Assembly: GCF_025370775.1 (NCBI RefSeq) | Contig: NZ_JAMXEX010000004.1 | Span: 1-64,000 of the forward strand | Direction: 5' to 3' | DNA from: Ancylothrix sp. D3o | Lineage (GTDB): Bacteria > Cyanobacteriota > Cyanobacteriia > Cyanobacteriales > Oscillatoriaceae | DNA: 64,000 bases | Shown here: positions 1-8,235 of the stretch, one piece after another | Layout: each line of letters opens with the position of its first letter | Position numbering within the stretch: the stretch's first letter is position 1 | Made by a program: the position numbers and the translations under genes | The notes under the pieces: model-generated | The model's database searches: none | Seen by the model: only the letters and a program-made list of their open reading frames with translations | Told to the model about the DNA's origin: nothing

Positions 1-115
1 TACCCTATCTTTTTTGAGGCGATTTGTCTAGAATTGCCTCCCTGTCTGTTTTTCAGGCAACCTGTCACCCCGTCAGGAACGAACAGGAGAAAAATAATCG
101 CCAGTTAAGAAAAAT

Positions 116-436
116 ATGAGCTATCTCAGTACCAATACAATTATTCCTGAAGCCAAGCTAACCAGATATTTGCTAGTATGGAAACCAAAAGATGATAAGT
201 CTGGGTTTTTAGCTCAAGCCGGATACACTCTTGATAACTGGCAAGAGCTTGAACGGGACTTAAAAAACTTGCTGACGAATGAAGCGACATTAGATCGAGA
301 AACTTCTTTTGGCAATATCTATAAAATTGAAGGAGTTTTAGTTGGCTCTAATGGAGTTAGTCTTCAAGTAGCAACTTTCTGGATCGTAGATTCATTTTCT
401 AATGAGACAAGATTTGTTACTCTTTTACCCAATTAA
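116..436 (+). CDS. DUF6883-like small protein
   Basis: A 106-residue protein that I recognise as resembling the DUF6883 family: an N-terminal segment with IIPEAKLTRYLL, a central GYT..NWQELERDL segment, and a strand-rich C-terminal half ending in VATFWI...TRFVTLLPN. There is no signal peptide or membrane segment, so it is probably cytosolic. The stop is followed after 17 bases by a DUF4926-type gene on the same strand, so the two are probably co-transcribed. DUF6883 proteins are often encoded beside DUF4926 proteins in cyanobacteria; a toxin/antitoxin-like role is an inference from that pairing and small size only. No catalytic residues can be assigned. The ATG is preceded by a weak purine stretch rather than a clear ribosome binding site. 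Confidence 0.75.
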   Translation: MSYLSTNTIIPEAKLTRYLLVWKPKDDKSGFLAQAGYTLDNWQELERDLKNLLTNEATLDRETSFGNIYKIEGVLVGSNGVSLQVATFWIVDSFSNETRFVTLLPN

Positions 437-453
437 CTAATCAGAGGTAAATT

Positions 454-675
454 ATGGAATTTGAAATGTTTTCAGAAGTGAGTTTAAAAGAAGATATGGC
501 TGAATACGATTTGCCCAAAGGAACTCAGGCCATTATAGTAGATTATTGTCCTAGACCGGCAGGAACCGAAGCGGGGTATGTTTTAGAGGTATTGAATGAA
601 GAAGGTAAGGCTTTTACAGTTATTGCTGTGGCCGCTTCAAAAATTGAACCAATCGCGGTAAGTATGCCTTACTAG
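454..675 (+). CDS. DUF4926-like small protein
   Basis: A 73-residue acidic protein resembling DUF4926. The family pattern is visible: an early segment about drive and start (EVSLKEDMAEYDLPKGTQA), then a hydrophobic strand (IIVDY), then EAGYVLEVLNEEGKAFTVIAV. It lies 17 bases behind the DUF6883-like gene and starts after an aGAGGTaaatt ribosome binding site. It is probably the partner of that protein, perhaps a binding or immunity-like component, but no function has been shown in the sequence itself. A hairpin that could end the transcript follows about 70 bases downstream. Confidence 0.75.
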   Translation: MEFEMFSEVSLKEDMAEYDLPKGTQAIIVDYCPRPAGTEAGYVLEVLNEEGKAFTVIAVAASKIEPIAVSMPY

Positions 676-742
676 AATACAGATTCACTAGATTCACTAA
701 TCGAATGATAGTTTCCGTTTGTACGTTCGATTGCCTGGAAGT

Positions 743-811
743 GAGAAACCGGCTTTCTTTCTACTCATCTACCGTGCGGTGCTTGATTGAGCAGAAAAGG
801 CCGGTTTCTTA
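743..811. terminator. Palindromic repeat, likely bidirectional terminator
   Basis: The arms agaaaccggc (744-753) and gccggtttct (800-809) are exact inverted complements, and the flanking ctttct/agaaa bases extend the pairing. It lies between convergent genes (DUF4926-like on plus, YbjN-like on minus). Related aCCCGGTTTCT...AGAAgCCGGGT elements occur at 52373 and 55760, so this is also a member of a dispersed repeat family. Confidence 0.5.
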
Positions 812-905
812 ATAAAGGTCGCGCTTTACCAAAGTTAAATTAAGTGCAGATTAATGTGGGTTTGAAGTTGCAATGGCACTGAAATTAAAGGAGTTTTAGA
901 CAATT

Positions 906-1349
906 TTATCTACCTCTGATTGCTTGCTCTGCGGCTTGTTCAAAATTATCGCATTTGTTAGTCAATGTTTGAATAATACTCACAAAGTAATTGACATCGA
1001 TCAAACTAATTTCAGCATTGTGCATAATTGAATAAACCTCTCTTCCACCAATCTCTTCAATTGCCCAGAATCCAATCTTAAATTGACTGTTTTCTTTGAG
1101 GAGAAATGAAGAAAGTTGATGAGGAATGTAATCAAAACTATCAAATTTTACTCCACTTGGACAGGAAAATTCTAAAGTTGTATTGTATCTTAATATGAAT
1201 ACTGTCTGTGTAGTTCCAGAGTCCATGTTAAATCTTATCACAGCCTTGCTGGTATTGATTTCATAAATTCTCCAGCCAACTCGATTGCAATAATTGATGA
1301 TGGTTGACTGAAAATTATTAGACGAAAACAAGTCTTTATCAATTGCCAT
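906..1349 (-). CDS. Hypothetical protein, YbjN-like fold possible
   Basis: A 147-residue soluble protein with no signal peptide. The order of elements is an N-terminal helix (SSNNFQSTIINYCNRVG), several beta strands (RIYEIN, KAVIRFNM, TQTVFILRY), a helix in which chain-length-like leucines occur (PHQLSSFLLKEN), two strands around FKIGFWAIEEIGG, and a C-terminal helix. This resembles the YbjN/T3SS-chaperone-like fold, which is a guess from pattern rather than a firm family match. The start is supported by a GAGGAacag ribosome binding site directly upstream. It is transcribed convergently with the DUF4926-like gene; the repeat at 743-811 separates them. Confidence 0.6.
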   Translation of the reverse strand: MAIDKDLFSSNNFQSTIINYCNRVGWRIYEINTSKAVIRFNMDSGTTQTVFILRYNTTLEFSCPSGVKFDSFDYIPHQLSSFLLKENSQFKIGFWAIEEIGGREVYSIMHNAEISLIDVNYFVSIIQTLTNKCDNFEQAAEQAIRGR

Positions 1350-1395
1350 CTGTTCCTCGTAAAATACCTATCTTTACAAGATCATAAAAAAGGTT

Positions 1396-1420
1396 TGGTT
1401 GGCTTGCATCAACCCAACGT
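1396..1420. repeat. Degenerate GGTTGGGTT palindromic repeat
   Basis: The arms gttggctt and aacccaac form an inverted repeat with one mismatch. It resembles the better copies at 5254-5280 and 54465-54492. It sits in the spacer between two minus-strand hypothetical genes (1350-1563), which otherwise shows nothing recognisable. Confidence 0.3.
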
Positions 1421-1563
1421 ACAAGAGCTTTGATAACGCTTTGTTTGGGTAGTGCGAGCTTGCCATCAGAAAAAACCAACACTTATCGATCTTTATTTTT
1501 TGCCTGAAGGCTTCGCTCTCAGACAACTTGAAAACACGCCCTACAACTGCTATGTACTAGAGC

Positions 1564-1794
1564 TTATCCATACTTTTGCTGAAGCTTGTTATAAAAATAT
1601 TCCAGTGTCTGTCCAAAGTCATCGACCGTTTGATACTTATCAATGTCTAAATGCTCTTTGTTCCCTTTATAAGTTGCGGTTAAAGTTAACCCATTTGAGT
1701 GCTGATGGATGTGCAAATCAGTAATGCCAGGATACTTGTTTTTTTTAAGTAACCACAAAGAACCTGCTTTGCCTTTATCTATAAGTTCAGCCAT
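1564..1794 (-). CDS. Small hypothetical protein
   Basis: A 76-residue basic protein of unknown function. I prefer this frame to the overlapping plus-strand frame at 1452-1724 because its ATG has a strong AAGGAGa ribosome binding site seven bases upstream and the composition is that of a normal soluble protein. Visible features are a helix with alternating charges (MAELIDKGKAGSLWLLKKNKY), a strand pair around DLHIHQHSNGLTLTATYKG, and a C-terminal helix (VDDFGQTLEYFYNKLQQKYG). It has no membrane segment. It reads away from the NB-ARC gene, so the 309-base spacer to 2104 holds both promoters. Confidence 0.5.
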   Translation of the reverse strand: MAELIDKGKAGSLWLLKKNKYPGITDLHIHQHSNGLTLTATYKGNKEHLDIDKYQTVDDFGQTLEYFYNKLQQKYG

Positions 1795-2103
1795 TCTACT
1801 TCTCCTTCTATAAACTTCCGGTAATGTCTAAATTTTTCTTAGATAGCAACTGGGTTTCAAATTCCCATTACAGGGCAAAATTTCAAGTATTTAAGCCTTA
1901 TTTTACGCTTTAAGGCTTTTCCCACTATCCTAGTATTCTTAGAAATTCAAGGTTTGTCTAGTCCTGAACTGTCCTATTTTGCGTCCAAAGTTATGCTCAT
2001 TTCACTCAATTGAAATCTACTTTTGTACAAAAGCATCTAAAAATATACTAAAATGTCTAAAACTGTGCCATAATACACAAAATAATCGAACCTACCTAAC
2101 GCG
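1795..2103. promoter_or_regulatory. Divergent intergenic region with 14-bp palindrome
   Basis: AT-rich spacer between divergent genes. It contains a perfect palindrome, cttttgtacaaaag, at 2020-2033, which could bind a dimeric regulator. A CATAAT at 2069-2074 is a possible -10 element for the plus-strand NB-ARC gene; no good -35 box is visible. The words catctaaa and tgtctaaa recur around it. Assignment of any of these as a functional site is inference. Confidence 0.3.
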
Positions 2104-3453
2104 ATGAACCTTAAAGAAATGTTAAATCTAGCGGATAAAATAGTCTTCGAGAAAACCGGCCAACACCTAGACGATTTACAAGAAGCGGTACTCCAAGGAA
2201 CTCTACAACATGAAACTTATAAGCAAATAGCCAAAGATTTAGATTGTTCTGAAAGTCGTGTTAGAAATGCAGCCTCACAATTATGGCAGCTACTTTCACA
2301 AGAATCAGGAGAAGATATAAATAAAAAGAATTTTAGAGCCGCAATTAATAGGTTTCAAGTCTCTAATGTTTCAAACTTTGCACAAAACGTCAATGAACAA
2401 CACATTAGTGGTAGTTTTAACATCTGTGGAGACTCCAGACACCCCTCAAATATCCCCAACTCAAACCCGTCAACTAAACAAACTTCTAACCCACAACAAA
2501 CTCAACATCAAGACTTAAGCGAGATGCCAGAATTAGGCACTTTCTACTCCCGCACTCCCGAACTCGACACCCTCACCACCTGTATATTACAACAACAATG
2601 CCGGCTAATATCACTCACCGGCATCACCGGCATCGGCAAAACATCCCTAGCAGTAAAACTCGTACAACAAATCAAACAAGAATTTGACTACATCCTTTGG
2701 CACACCATAAACCCATCCGACACCCTCAACGAACTTCAATACCAACTCACCCAGCTTTTCACCCCATCAGAAAACATCCCCCTAATTAAATACTTCCAAA
2801 AACACCGCAGCTTAATAATCTTAGATGACGTTCACAACCTTTTCAGTACCAGCGAATTATCAGGAAAATACAAACCAGAACAAGAAGAATATCGTTCCTT
2901 TTTCAACCAAATACAAAAGTTACCTCATCAAAGTTGCTTTATCTTAATAGGTTGGGAACACCCCAGAGAACTCCCTCAAAACGAAAGCAAAAATACACCC
3001 ATTCGTACCTTACAACTCACCGGCCTCCCCACCCCCGCCGCACGCCAAATACTCAACGATAAAGGCTTATCACCAATCGACAACTACTAAGCACTAATTA
3101 ACCTCTATGAAGGCAACCCCTTATGGTTAAAAAGTATTGCCACTCTCATACAAGACTTAGGAGGCTGCGGAACAGAATTATTACCAAATGATACCATATT
3201 ATTGCCAGAAGATTTGAAAGATATTTTAGAGGAGCAGTGCCATCGTCTATCCGAACTAGAAAAACAAGTTCTCTCTTTGTTGGCGAAAGAAAATGATTCA
3301 GTCAACCTGGCAAAGTTATTAGAAAATGGAAAAATTCCCTCATCAAATTTACTAAATGCCCTGCAATCTTTATCTCGGCGCTGCTTGATAAAAAAACAAG
3401 CAAATTTTTACACTTTGCCACCTGTACTGAAGGAGTATATCAAAACATTATAA
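2104..3453 (+). pseudogene. Interrupted NB-ARC ATPase with N-terminal vMAP-type domain
   Basis: The frame opens with an N-terminal domain typical of cyanobacterial NB-ARC regulators (residues about 1-90, with EAVLQGTLQHETYKQIAKDL and SRVRNAASQLW, a helix-turn-helix-like vMAP N domain). It continues with an NB-ARC NTPase: P-loop GITGIGKTS near residue 176 and Walker B SLIILDDVH near residue 239. A TAA at 3088-3090 stops the frame after IDNY, but the same frame continues directly with ALINLYEGNPLWLKSIA, the expected next NB-ARC segment, and on through a winged-helix-like region to a second TAA at 3451-3453. The simplest reading is a point-mutated, decayed gene; a sequencing error is the alternative. 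Intact relatives act as STAND-class signalling or defence switches. Confidence 0.7.
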
Positions 3454-3675
3454 CTAAATTATTGGTTAGTTAGAAATCTCATTTTTTTAGCCATTCCCTC
3501 AGCTATTGAGCAAAATAGTTGTTTCCCAGCCTACATAACTGATACTCGCTTAGTTACTAATTTATATACCTACAAGGCAACAGCCACCTATATCTATCAA
3601 TTTATGAATTTATGTGAAGAAGAAAACCTCCATAAGCGGCTTTTACCACCCAGATTTGTTAAGAAACTTAGCTAA
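3454..3675 (+). pseudogene. Open continuation in same frame, gene remnant
   Basis: After the second TAA of the NB-ARC frame, the same frame stays open for 73 codons to a TAA at 3673-3675 with no plausible start codon or ribosome binding site. The translation reads like real protein (LIFLAIPSAIEQNSCFPAY, then FMNLCEEENLHKRLLPP) but I do not recognise the family. It may be the distal part of the broken NB-ARC gene or the tail of a separate lost gene. Confidence 0.35.
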
Positions 3676-3777
3676 ATTTTAAGCTTAATTGCAAAATGGC
3701 CTAAAAATTTTTCCAAAGAAAACGCCGGTGGTACGATGACACATCAATAGCAAAATATCAAACATAGATAGAAAAAG

Positions 3778-3951
3778 ATGTACAGAAAAAATACCAGTGA
3801 CTTAGCAACCGCCGTCGTAACCGCAGCCTTGGGAGCCGGCATAGTAACCTCCTTTGCCGTCAATCAAGGACAACATCCCCTCATTGCCCTAGCTATCACC
3901 GGCCTTGCCGTAGCAATTACCTTAGTATGTGACAGGGCCGGTTTACTATAA
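3778..3951 (+). CDS. 57-residue small membrane protein
   Basis: This short frame starts at an ATG after a weak purine stretch (gatagaaaaag) and encodes 57 residues: a polar head (MYRKNTSDLATA), one hydrophobic segment (about residues 12-28), a short NQGQHP turn, a second hydrophobic segment (about 35-51) and a CDRAGLL tail. Two membrane helices joined by a short polar loop are predicted by eye. Its G/C-rich coding composition differs from the AT-rich remnants before it and matches neighbouring real genes. No function can be named. Confidence 0.5.
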   Translation: MYRKNTSDLATAVVTAALGAGIVTSFAVNQGQHPLIALAITGLAVAITLVCDRAGLL

Positions 3952-4012
3952 ACCTCCGTAGATCACTTTCTCGCACAGAACCGTCAGCCTTAAACCAGTC
4001 TTAATAAAAAAA

Positions 4013-4041
4013 CTGTTGGGCGAGCAATCACAGCCCAACAG
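4013..4041 (+). terminator. Hairpin downstream of small membrane gene
   Basis: Perfect 9-bp stem ctgttgggc (4013-4021) and gcccaacag (4033-4041) with an 11-base loop. There is no T-run after it, so it is a weak terminator candidate for the 57-residue gene, or part of the leader of the next gene. Confidence 0.35.
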
Positions 4042-4149
4042 AATTAACATATATACTTAAATCGGGTATTATGTACGCTCAATCAAAACAAAACAGCGGA
4101 ACCTCTACTCGCCTCCCATCAGAAAATTAGCGGAAATCAAGAGCGAAAC

Positions 4150-5244
4150 ATGGAAAGCCTTGCCTGTGTTCATCTAGCATTAGCCTACGAAGCGCCGGCA
4201 CCCACCCTGCGCTTCAAAGCTTGGAACATCTTTAAATTTTTCAAAAAACTTCAACCAAAAGCAGTAAGCCTAAAGCCATTGCTTGCTTTGTTATCTCTAA
4301 GCATTGCAGCCAGCATTATCACATACGCAGGAAGCGCCCTAGCAGCCCTTCAACGCGGAGATAGTGGCACTCAAGTCACCAGATTGCAAGAAAATTTAAG
4401 GGATATAGGCTACTATGACGGCCCACTTACGGAATTTTTTGGCAGCCTCACCGAAGCCGCTATAATCCGCTTTCAGCAAGACAAAGGACTCAATGCCGAT
4501 GGAGTAGTCGGCCAACAAACCCTAGACGAGATCAACCGCTTACTCGGTAACACACCCACAGCGAGTTTTAATACATCTTCCACCAACAGGACACTCAAGC
4601 GAGGCGACAGCGGCAAAGATGTCGAAGAATTACAAAAACTCTTACAAGAGGCCGGTTTATATGATGCCGCAATTACCGGTTTTTATGGCCCCAAAACCGA
4701 AGCCGGTGTACTCCGCTATCAGCAAGAGCGTGGACTTAGAGCCACAGGAGAAGCAGACTCAACTACTATAGCCCAACTTCAAGGCTCAAACCCACCCATA
4801 ACACCCCCCACTACTGAAAGCATCAGTGATAACCCGTTTCCCCGCACCCTCCAGCAAGGGGACACCGGCGCCGACGTAGCCGAACTGCAAAGACTTTTAA
4901 AACAATTAAACTACTACACCGCCAGCATCAGCGGCCAATTTGACAGTCGCACAGAAGCCGCCTTAATTCGCTTCCAACGCGACAGAGGAATAGAGCGTGA
5001 CGGCATTTTTGGCACATCATCTCAAAGAGAACTTCTCACCGCCATTAATTCTTTCCCCGACCGAAAAGACGATCAATTTGGCCAATCACCCTACAGCGTC
5101 GCAGACCTGCAAACGCGCCTGAAAAACAAAAACCTATACAGGGGGGCAATTGATAATAACTTCGGGCCAGAAACCAAGCAAGCAGTCCAAAACGCCCAAG
5201 AGCGTTATGGTGTCAGCAGCAGCGATATTCGCACTCGTCCCTAA
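4150..5244 (+). CDS. Peptidoglycan-binding repeat protein
   Basis: A 364-residue exported protein. The N-terminus MESLACVHLALAYE is a head I associate with cyanobacterial peptidoglycan-binding proteins. It is followed by a hydrophobic segment (about residues 43-65, ending GSALA) that serves as a signal peptide or anchor. Then come PG_binding_1 domains at about 66-131, 148-210 and 234-298, each with a GDSG/GDTG..V..LQ..L start and a T.AA..RFQ...G core, and a degenerate fourth at about 315-360. No catalytic domain is fused, so it probably binds cell wall as a structural or targeting protein. It is convergent with sigC; a hairpin lies between them. Confidence 0.85.
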   Translation: MESLACVHLALAYEAPAPTLRFKAWNIFKFFKKLQPKAVSLKPLLALLSLSIAASIITYAGSALAALQRGDSGTQVTRLQENLRDIGYYDGPLTEFFGSLTEAAIIRFQQDKGLNADGVVGQQTLDEINRLLGNTPTASFNTSSTNRTLKRGDSGKDVEELQKLLQEAGLYDAAITGFYGPKTEAGVLRYQQERGLRATGEADSTTIAQLQGSNPPITPPTTESISDNPFPRTLQQGDTGADVAELQRLLKQLNYYTASISGQFDSRTEAALIRFQRDRGIERDGIFGTSSQRELLTAINSFPDRKDDQFGQSPYSVADLQTRLKNKNLYRGAIDNNFGPETKQAVQNAQERYGVSSSDIRTRP

Positions 5245-5253
5245 AATAAAATT

Positions 5254-5280
5254 GTAGGTTGGGTTATTTAACCCAACCTC
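5254..5280. terminator. GTAGGTTGGGTT repeat, bidirectional terminator
   Basis: Perfect 10-bp stem aggttgggtt (5256-5265) and aacccaacct (5270-5279) with a 4-base loop, between convergent stops of the peptidoglycan-binding gene and sigC. It belongs to the dispersed GTAGGTTGGGTT palindrome family (another copy at 54465-54492). Confidence 0.6.
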
Positions 5281-5292
5281 TCAACTTAAAAC

Positions 5293-6546
5293 CTACGTCA
5301 AAGACTCCAAATAATCCCGCACTCGGTTACGGCGTTTTGGCTGGCGCAATTTTTGTAAAGCCTTCGCCTCAATTTGTCGCACTCGCTCCCGCGACAAATC
5401 CAACGCCCGACCAATTTCTGCCAAAGAATAAGGATGACCATCCCCCAAACCAAACCGCATCAAAATCACATCACGTTCGCGGCTGGTTAAATCGGCCAAA
5501 AGATGCTGTAAATCGCGGTGTAAAGCTTCCCGCATCAGCGTTTCTTCAGGAGAAACATCATCCGTCTCAAGCAAATCACCCAACTCAGTATCTTTTTCGT
5601 TACCAACCTTTGTTTCCAGAGAAACCGCACGAGGAACCCGCAATAAAACTTCGCGCACTTGAGCCGGTGTCATTTCCAACTCAGCCGCAATATCCTCCAT
5701 CGTCGCAGTCCGGCCTTTATCTTGAGAAATTTTACGTTGAGCCTTCTTAATTTTGTTCAGCTTTTCTGTAATATGAACCGGCAGGCGAATTGTGCGACTT
5801 TGGGTAGCAATAGCCCGAGTAATACCCTGACGAATCCACCAATAAGCATAGGTACTAAACCTATAACCTCTTGTCGGATCAAACTTCTCAACCGCACGCT
5901 CTAAACCCAGGGTTCCTTCTTGAATTAAATCCAACAATTCTAAACCGCGATTTTGATACTTTTTAGCAACCGAAACCACCAAACGGAGATTCGCTTTAAT
6001 CATGTGATCTTTAGCGCTAATTCCATCCGCTTGTAACTTCTCCAACTCTTCAACTGTCAAACCGGCAATCTCCGCCCAGCGCCGTTTACCCGCAGCTAAA
6101 CTCGGCTTTAGCTGAGCAACATCAACGCCACCAGCAGCAGCCCAGCGCTCCAAAGAAGGACTCAAACCTAAGTGAGAAGCCAGCCGATCACGAGCCTCCA
6201 TAAGCCTCACATATAGCTGAATGCAGCCCTCTTCCTCCATTGCGGCTTGATCTCGCAACTCCAGCACCCGCATATAGCGCTGAACCTTTTGTGCTTCCGA
6301 GACTTCTTCATCGCGTCCTAATAAACGAACACGACCAATTTCTTGCAGATATAAGCGCACAAGATCAGTGGTTCGGCGGTTAGAAACTTGTCCTCCAATT
6401 ACCGCCTCAGCACCATCAATTTCCAGCGCAATCAAGTCCGAAGCAATGGGTGCAACATCATCAGCAACGTTCTCCAACTGAATACCCAAGGAGGTATTCA
6501 ACTGTTCGTCATAGTCTGCATCAGCGTACAAAAAAGTTTGTGGCAT
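5293..6546 (-). CDS. sigC: RNA polymerase sigma factor SigC (group 2)
   Basis: A 417-residue sigma-70 family protein. Region 1.2 appears as TTDLVRLYLQEIGRVRLL (about residues 59-76). Region 2 contains KANLRLVVSVAKKYQNRG, the core-binding LLDLIQEGTLGLERAVEKFD and the -10-recognition YRFSTYAYWWIRQGI. Region 3 follows, and region 4 ends the protein with a helix-turn-helix (YSLAEIGRALDLSRERVRQI) and KLRQPKRRNRVRDYLESL. The long region between 1.2 and 2 and the DADYDEQ head match cyanobacterial SigC, which is also about 416 residues in Nostoc/Anabaena. It directs RNA polymerase to alternative promoters under stress or carbon/nitrogen shifts. It is monocistronic, with a 658-base spacer upstream. 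Confidence 0.92.
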   Translation of the reverse strand: MPQTFLYADADYDEQLNTSLGIQLENVADDVAPIASDLIALEIDGAEAVIGGQVSNRRTTDLVRLYLQEIGRVRLLGRDEEVSEAQKVQRYMRVLELRDQAAMEEEGCIQLYVRLMEARDRLASHLGLSPSLERWAAAGGVDVAQLKPSLAAGKRRWAEIAGLTVEELEKLQADGISAKDHMIKANLRLVVSVAKKYQNRGLELLDLIQEGTLGLERAVEKFDPTRGYRFSTYAYWWIRQGITRAIATQSRTIRLPVHITEKLNKIKKAQRKISQDKGRTATMEDIAAELEMTPAQVREVLLRVPRAVSLETKVGNEKDTELGDLLETDDVSPEETLMREALHRDLQHLLADLTSRERDVILMRFGLGDGHPYSLAEIGRALDLSRERVRQIEAKALQKLRQPKRRNRVRDYLESLT

Positions 6547-7204
6547 AATCGCAATCGAAGGGGTGTGGCTCTGGGTGAGAATAATGACTGGTTAGCTGTC
6601 AATAGCCAAGCCTGTAAAAAAGATATTGGCATTCTTATTATTCCCGCAGGCTTAGTAATAACCCACACAATTTATGTGGTTTTAACTAACGGACGGACAA
6701 TGCAAACAAGTTTCTTGTAATTGTGACTGTTTGACAGCTTCAAAAACTTGAAACTCTAGCAAGACAGCTAATCGAGTCTAAAAATACAACATCCAGTAAA
6801 AACACTGGATAAGAAGCAATGACACGATTCGACGTTGATAGGTAGTATAGAGTTTAAACACCAGACTTTGGTGTGACCTCTGTTCACTGCTCAGATAATC
6901 TTCATCACCGCTGAGCCGTTATCCTGATCACACCCTCAAATATGCTCCCAAACTCCACTTTCAGCGCCGGCTATACCAAAACTACAAAGCAAGCAACGAC
7001 AGTGTTTCTAACACTACCCCACCCAGGGCAACTACCAGAAATAATTTTTTGTCTCTCAGCACAAAAAATTAAGTAAATATTAAAGATTTTTCTTCTGAGC
7101 TTGTTAGTTTAATTCTGCCCAGGTTTCTAAAAAAGTAGAATTTTAGAACCAAGCAAGCGCAGACGACCTACCCCTTGGCCCTATTACAACTTTAACCTTT
7201 ACCA
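6547..7204. promoter_or_regulatory. Long leader region of sigC
   Basis: No gene is supported here. Two small perfect stems occur: atccagt/actggat (6791-6797/6804-6810) and acacca/tggtgt (6858-6863/6869-6874). Their position, 250-330 bases upstream of sigC, fits a long regulated leader, but neither has a T-run and no promoter can be named with confidence. The gpsA end of the spacer is plain. Confidence 0.3.
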
Positions 7205-8131
7205 TCAAAAATCAACAGCGTACTCTGGCTTAGCATCGCGTAACATCAAAGCCGAAACAGCCTCCTGCGGAGTAATTTCTCGAAGCAACAGCCGGTAAAC
7301 CAAAAAAGAAATCGGCGTATAAATATTGTGTTCTTTCGCTCGTTGAATCAAAACCGGCGTAGTATTCACCCCCTCCGCCGTACCTTCCAACCCCGCCAAA
7401 ATCTCCTCCAAACTTTTCCCCAACCCCAACTGATACCCCACCTGATAATTACGACTCAGAGGACTATTACAAGTAGCCAGCAAATCCCCCAAACCCGACA
7501 ACCCATAAAAAGTTTCCGCGTTCGCCCCCCAATTCGTCCCAATCCGAATCATTTCCGTTAAACCCCGCGTCAGCAAGGCTGCTTTGGCATTCGTCCCCAA
7601 CTCCAAACCATCACACACACCGGCAGCAATTGCCATCACATTTTTAAGAGTCCCCCCCAACTCCACCCCCAAAGGATCAGAATTCGTATAGACACGGAAA
7701 CTACTCGAAGAAAACACCTCTTGCACCTTCCGTGCAGCATCCATCACCGTACTAGCCACCACAGTCGCCGCCGGCAAACCCTGCTGAATTTCCTTTGATA
7801 AATTCGGGCCAGCCAACACAACCACCGGCAACCCCTCAAAAGCAGCCTGCCAAATTTGCGAAGGAGTATTAGTCGTTTCTGGATCTAACCCCTTCGTCGC
7901 CGTCACCAAAATGGTTTGCCCCCAAATCTCCCCCAACTGACAAACAACCTCACGCACCCCCTTAACCGAAACCGCAGAAACAATAATCGAAGCCCCCGCC
8001 ACCACCTCAGAGAGCCTCTCACCACTACGACGAGACCAAAACCGCACCTCATGGCCATTTTTCGCAGCCAGAGTCCCCAAACTCGTACCCCAAGCACCCG
8101 CCCCAATCACCACCAGCTTAATTTTTTCCAT
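7205..8131 (-). CDS. gpsA: Glycerol-3-phosphate dehydrogenase [NAD(P)+]
   Basis: A 308-residue soluble enzyme that reduces dihydroxyacetone phosphate to sn-glycerol 3-phosphate, the entry point of phospholipid and glycolipid synthesis. The N-terminal Rossmann motif is VVIGAGAWGTSLG (about residues 7-19). The GPNLSKEI segment and the catalytic lysine region LKNVMAIAAGVCDGLELG are present, as is the C-terminal substrate site (GLTEMIRIG, GLSGLGDLLATC, EGVNTTPVL). The frame extends three bases to a TTG, but I choose the ATG at 8131, with an AGGGAt box nearby. Its plus-strand complement is strongly C-rich. A repeat cluster lies between it and lipA, so the two may be separately transcribed. Confidence 0.93.
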   Translation of the reverse strand: MEKIKLVVIGAGAWGTSLGTLAAKNGHEVRFWSRRSGERLSEVVAGASIIVSAVSVKGVREVVCQLGEIWGQTILVTATKGLDPETTNTPSQIWQAAFEGLPVVVLAGPNLSKEIQQGLPAATVVASTVMDAARKVQEVFSSSSFRVYTNSDPLGVELGGTLKNVMAIAAGVCDGLELGTNAKAALLTRGLTEMIRIGTNWGANAETFYGLSGLGDLLATCNSPLSRNYQVGYQLGLGKSLEEILAGLEGTAEGVNTTPVLIQRAKEHNIYTPISFLVYRLLLREITPQEAVSALMLRDAKPEYAVDF

Positions 8132-8152
8132 CAATCCATATCCCTAAAAACA

Positions 8153-8232
8153 AAAACCGCAGACACCCACAGAAAAAATTGTCTATCGCAGCGCGTTTAT
8201 CTGCGTTCATCTGCGTTTATCTGCGGTTAAAA
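8153..8232. repeat. Dispersed ATCTGCG(T/G) repeat cluster
   Basis: The spacer between lipA and gpsA begins with aaccgcagacacccacag and ends with three near-identical units, atctgcgttc, atctgcgttt and atctgcggtt. The first and last parts can pair (aaccgcaga with tctgcggtt). The same family recurs at 53268-53340. Such ATCTGCGTTAATCTGCGG elements are scattered through many filamentous cyanobacterial genomes. Confidence 0.65.
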
Positions 8233-8235
8233 AAC

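Noticed and set aside
1452-1724. Plus-strand 90-codon frame over the 1564-1794 gene
   Set aside because: No ribosome binding site and unusual composition; the minus-strand frame has a strong AAGGAG box.
8153-8232. CRISPR-like short repeats
   Set aside because: Repeat words are about ten bases with no unique spacers of constant length and no cas genes; this is a dispersed palindromic repeat.
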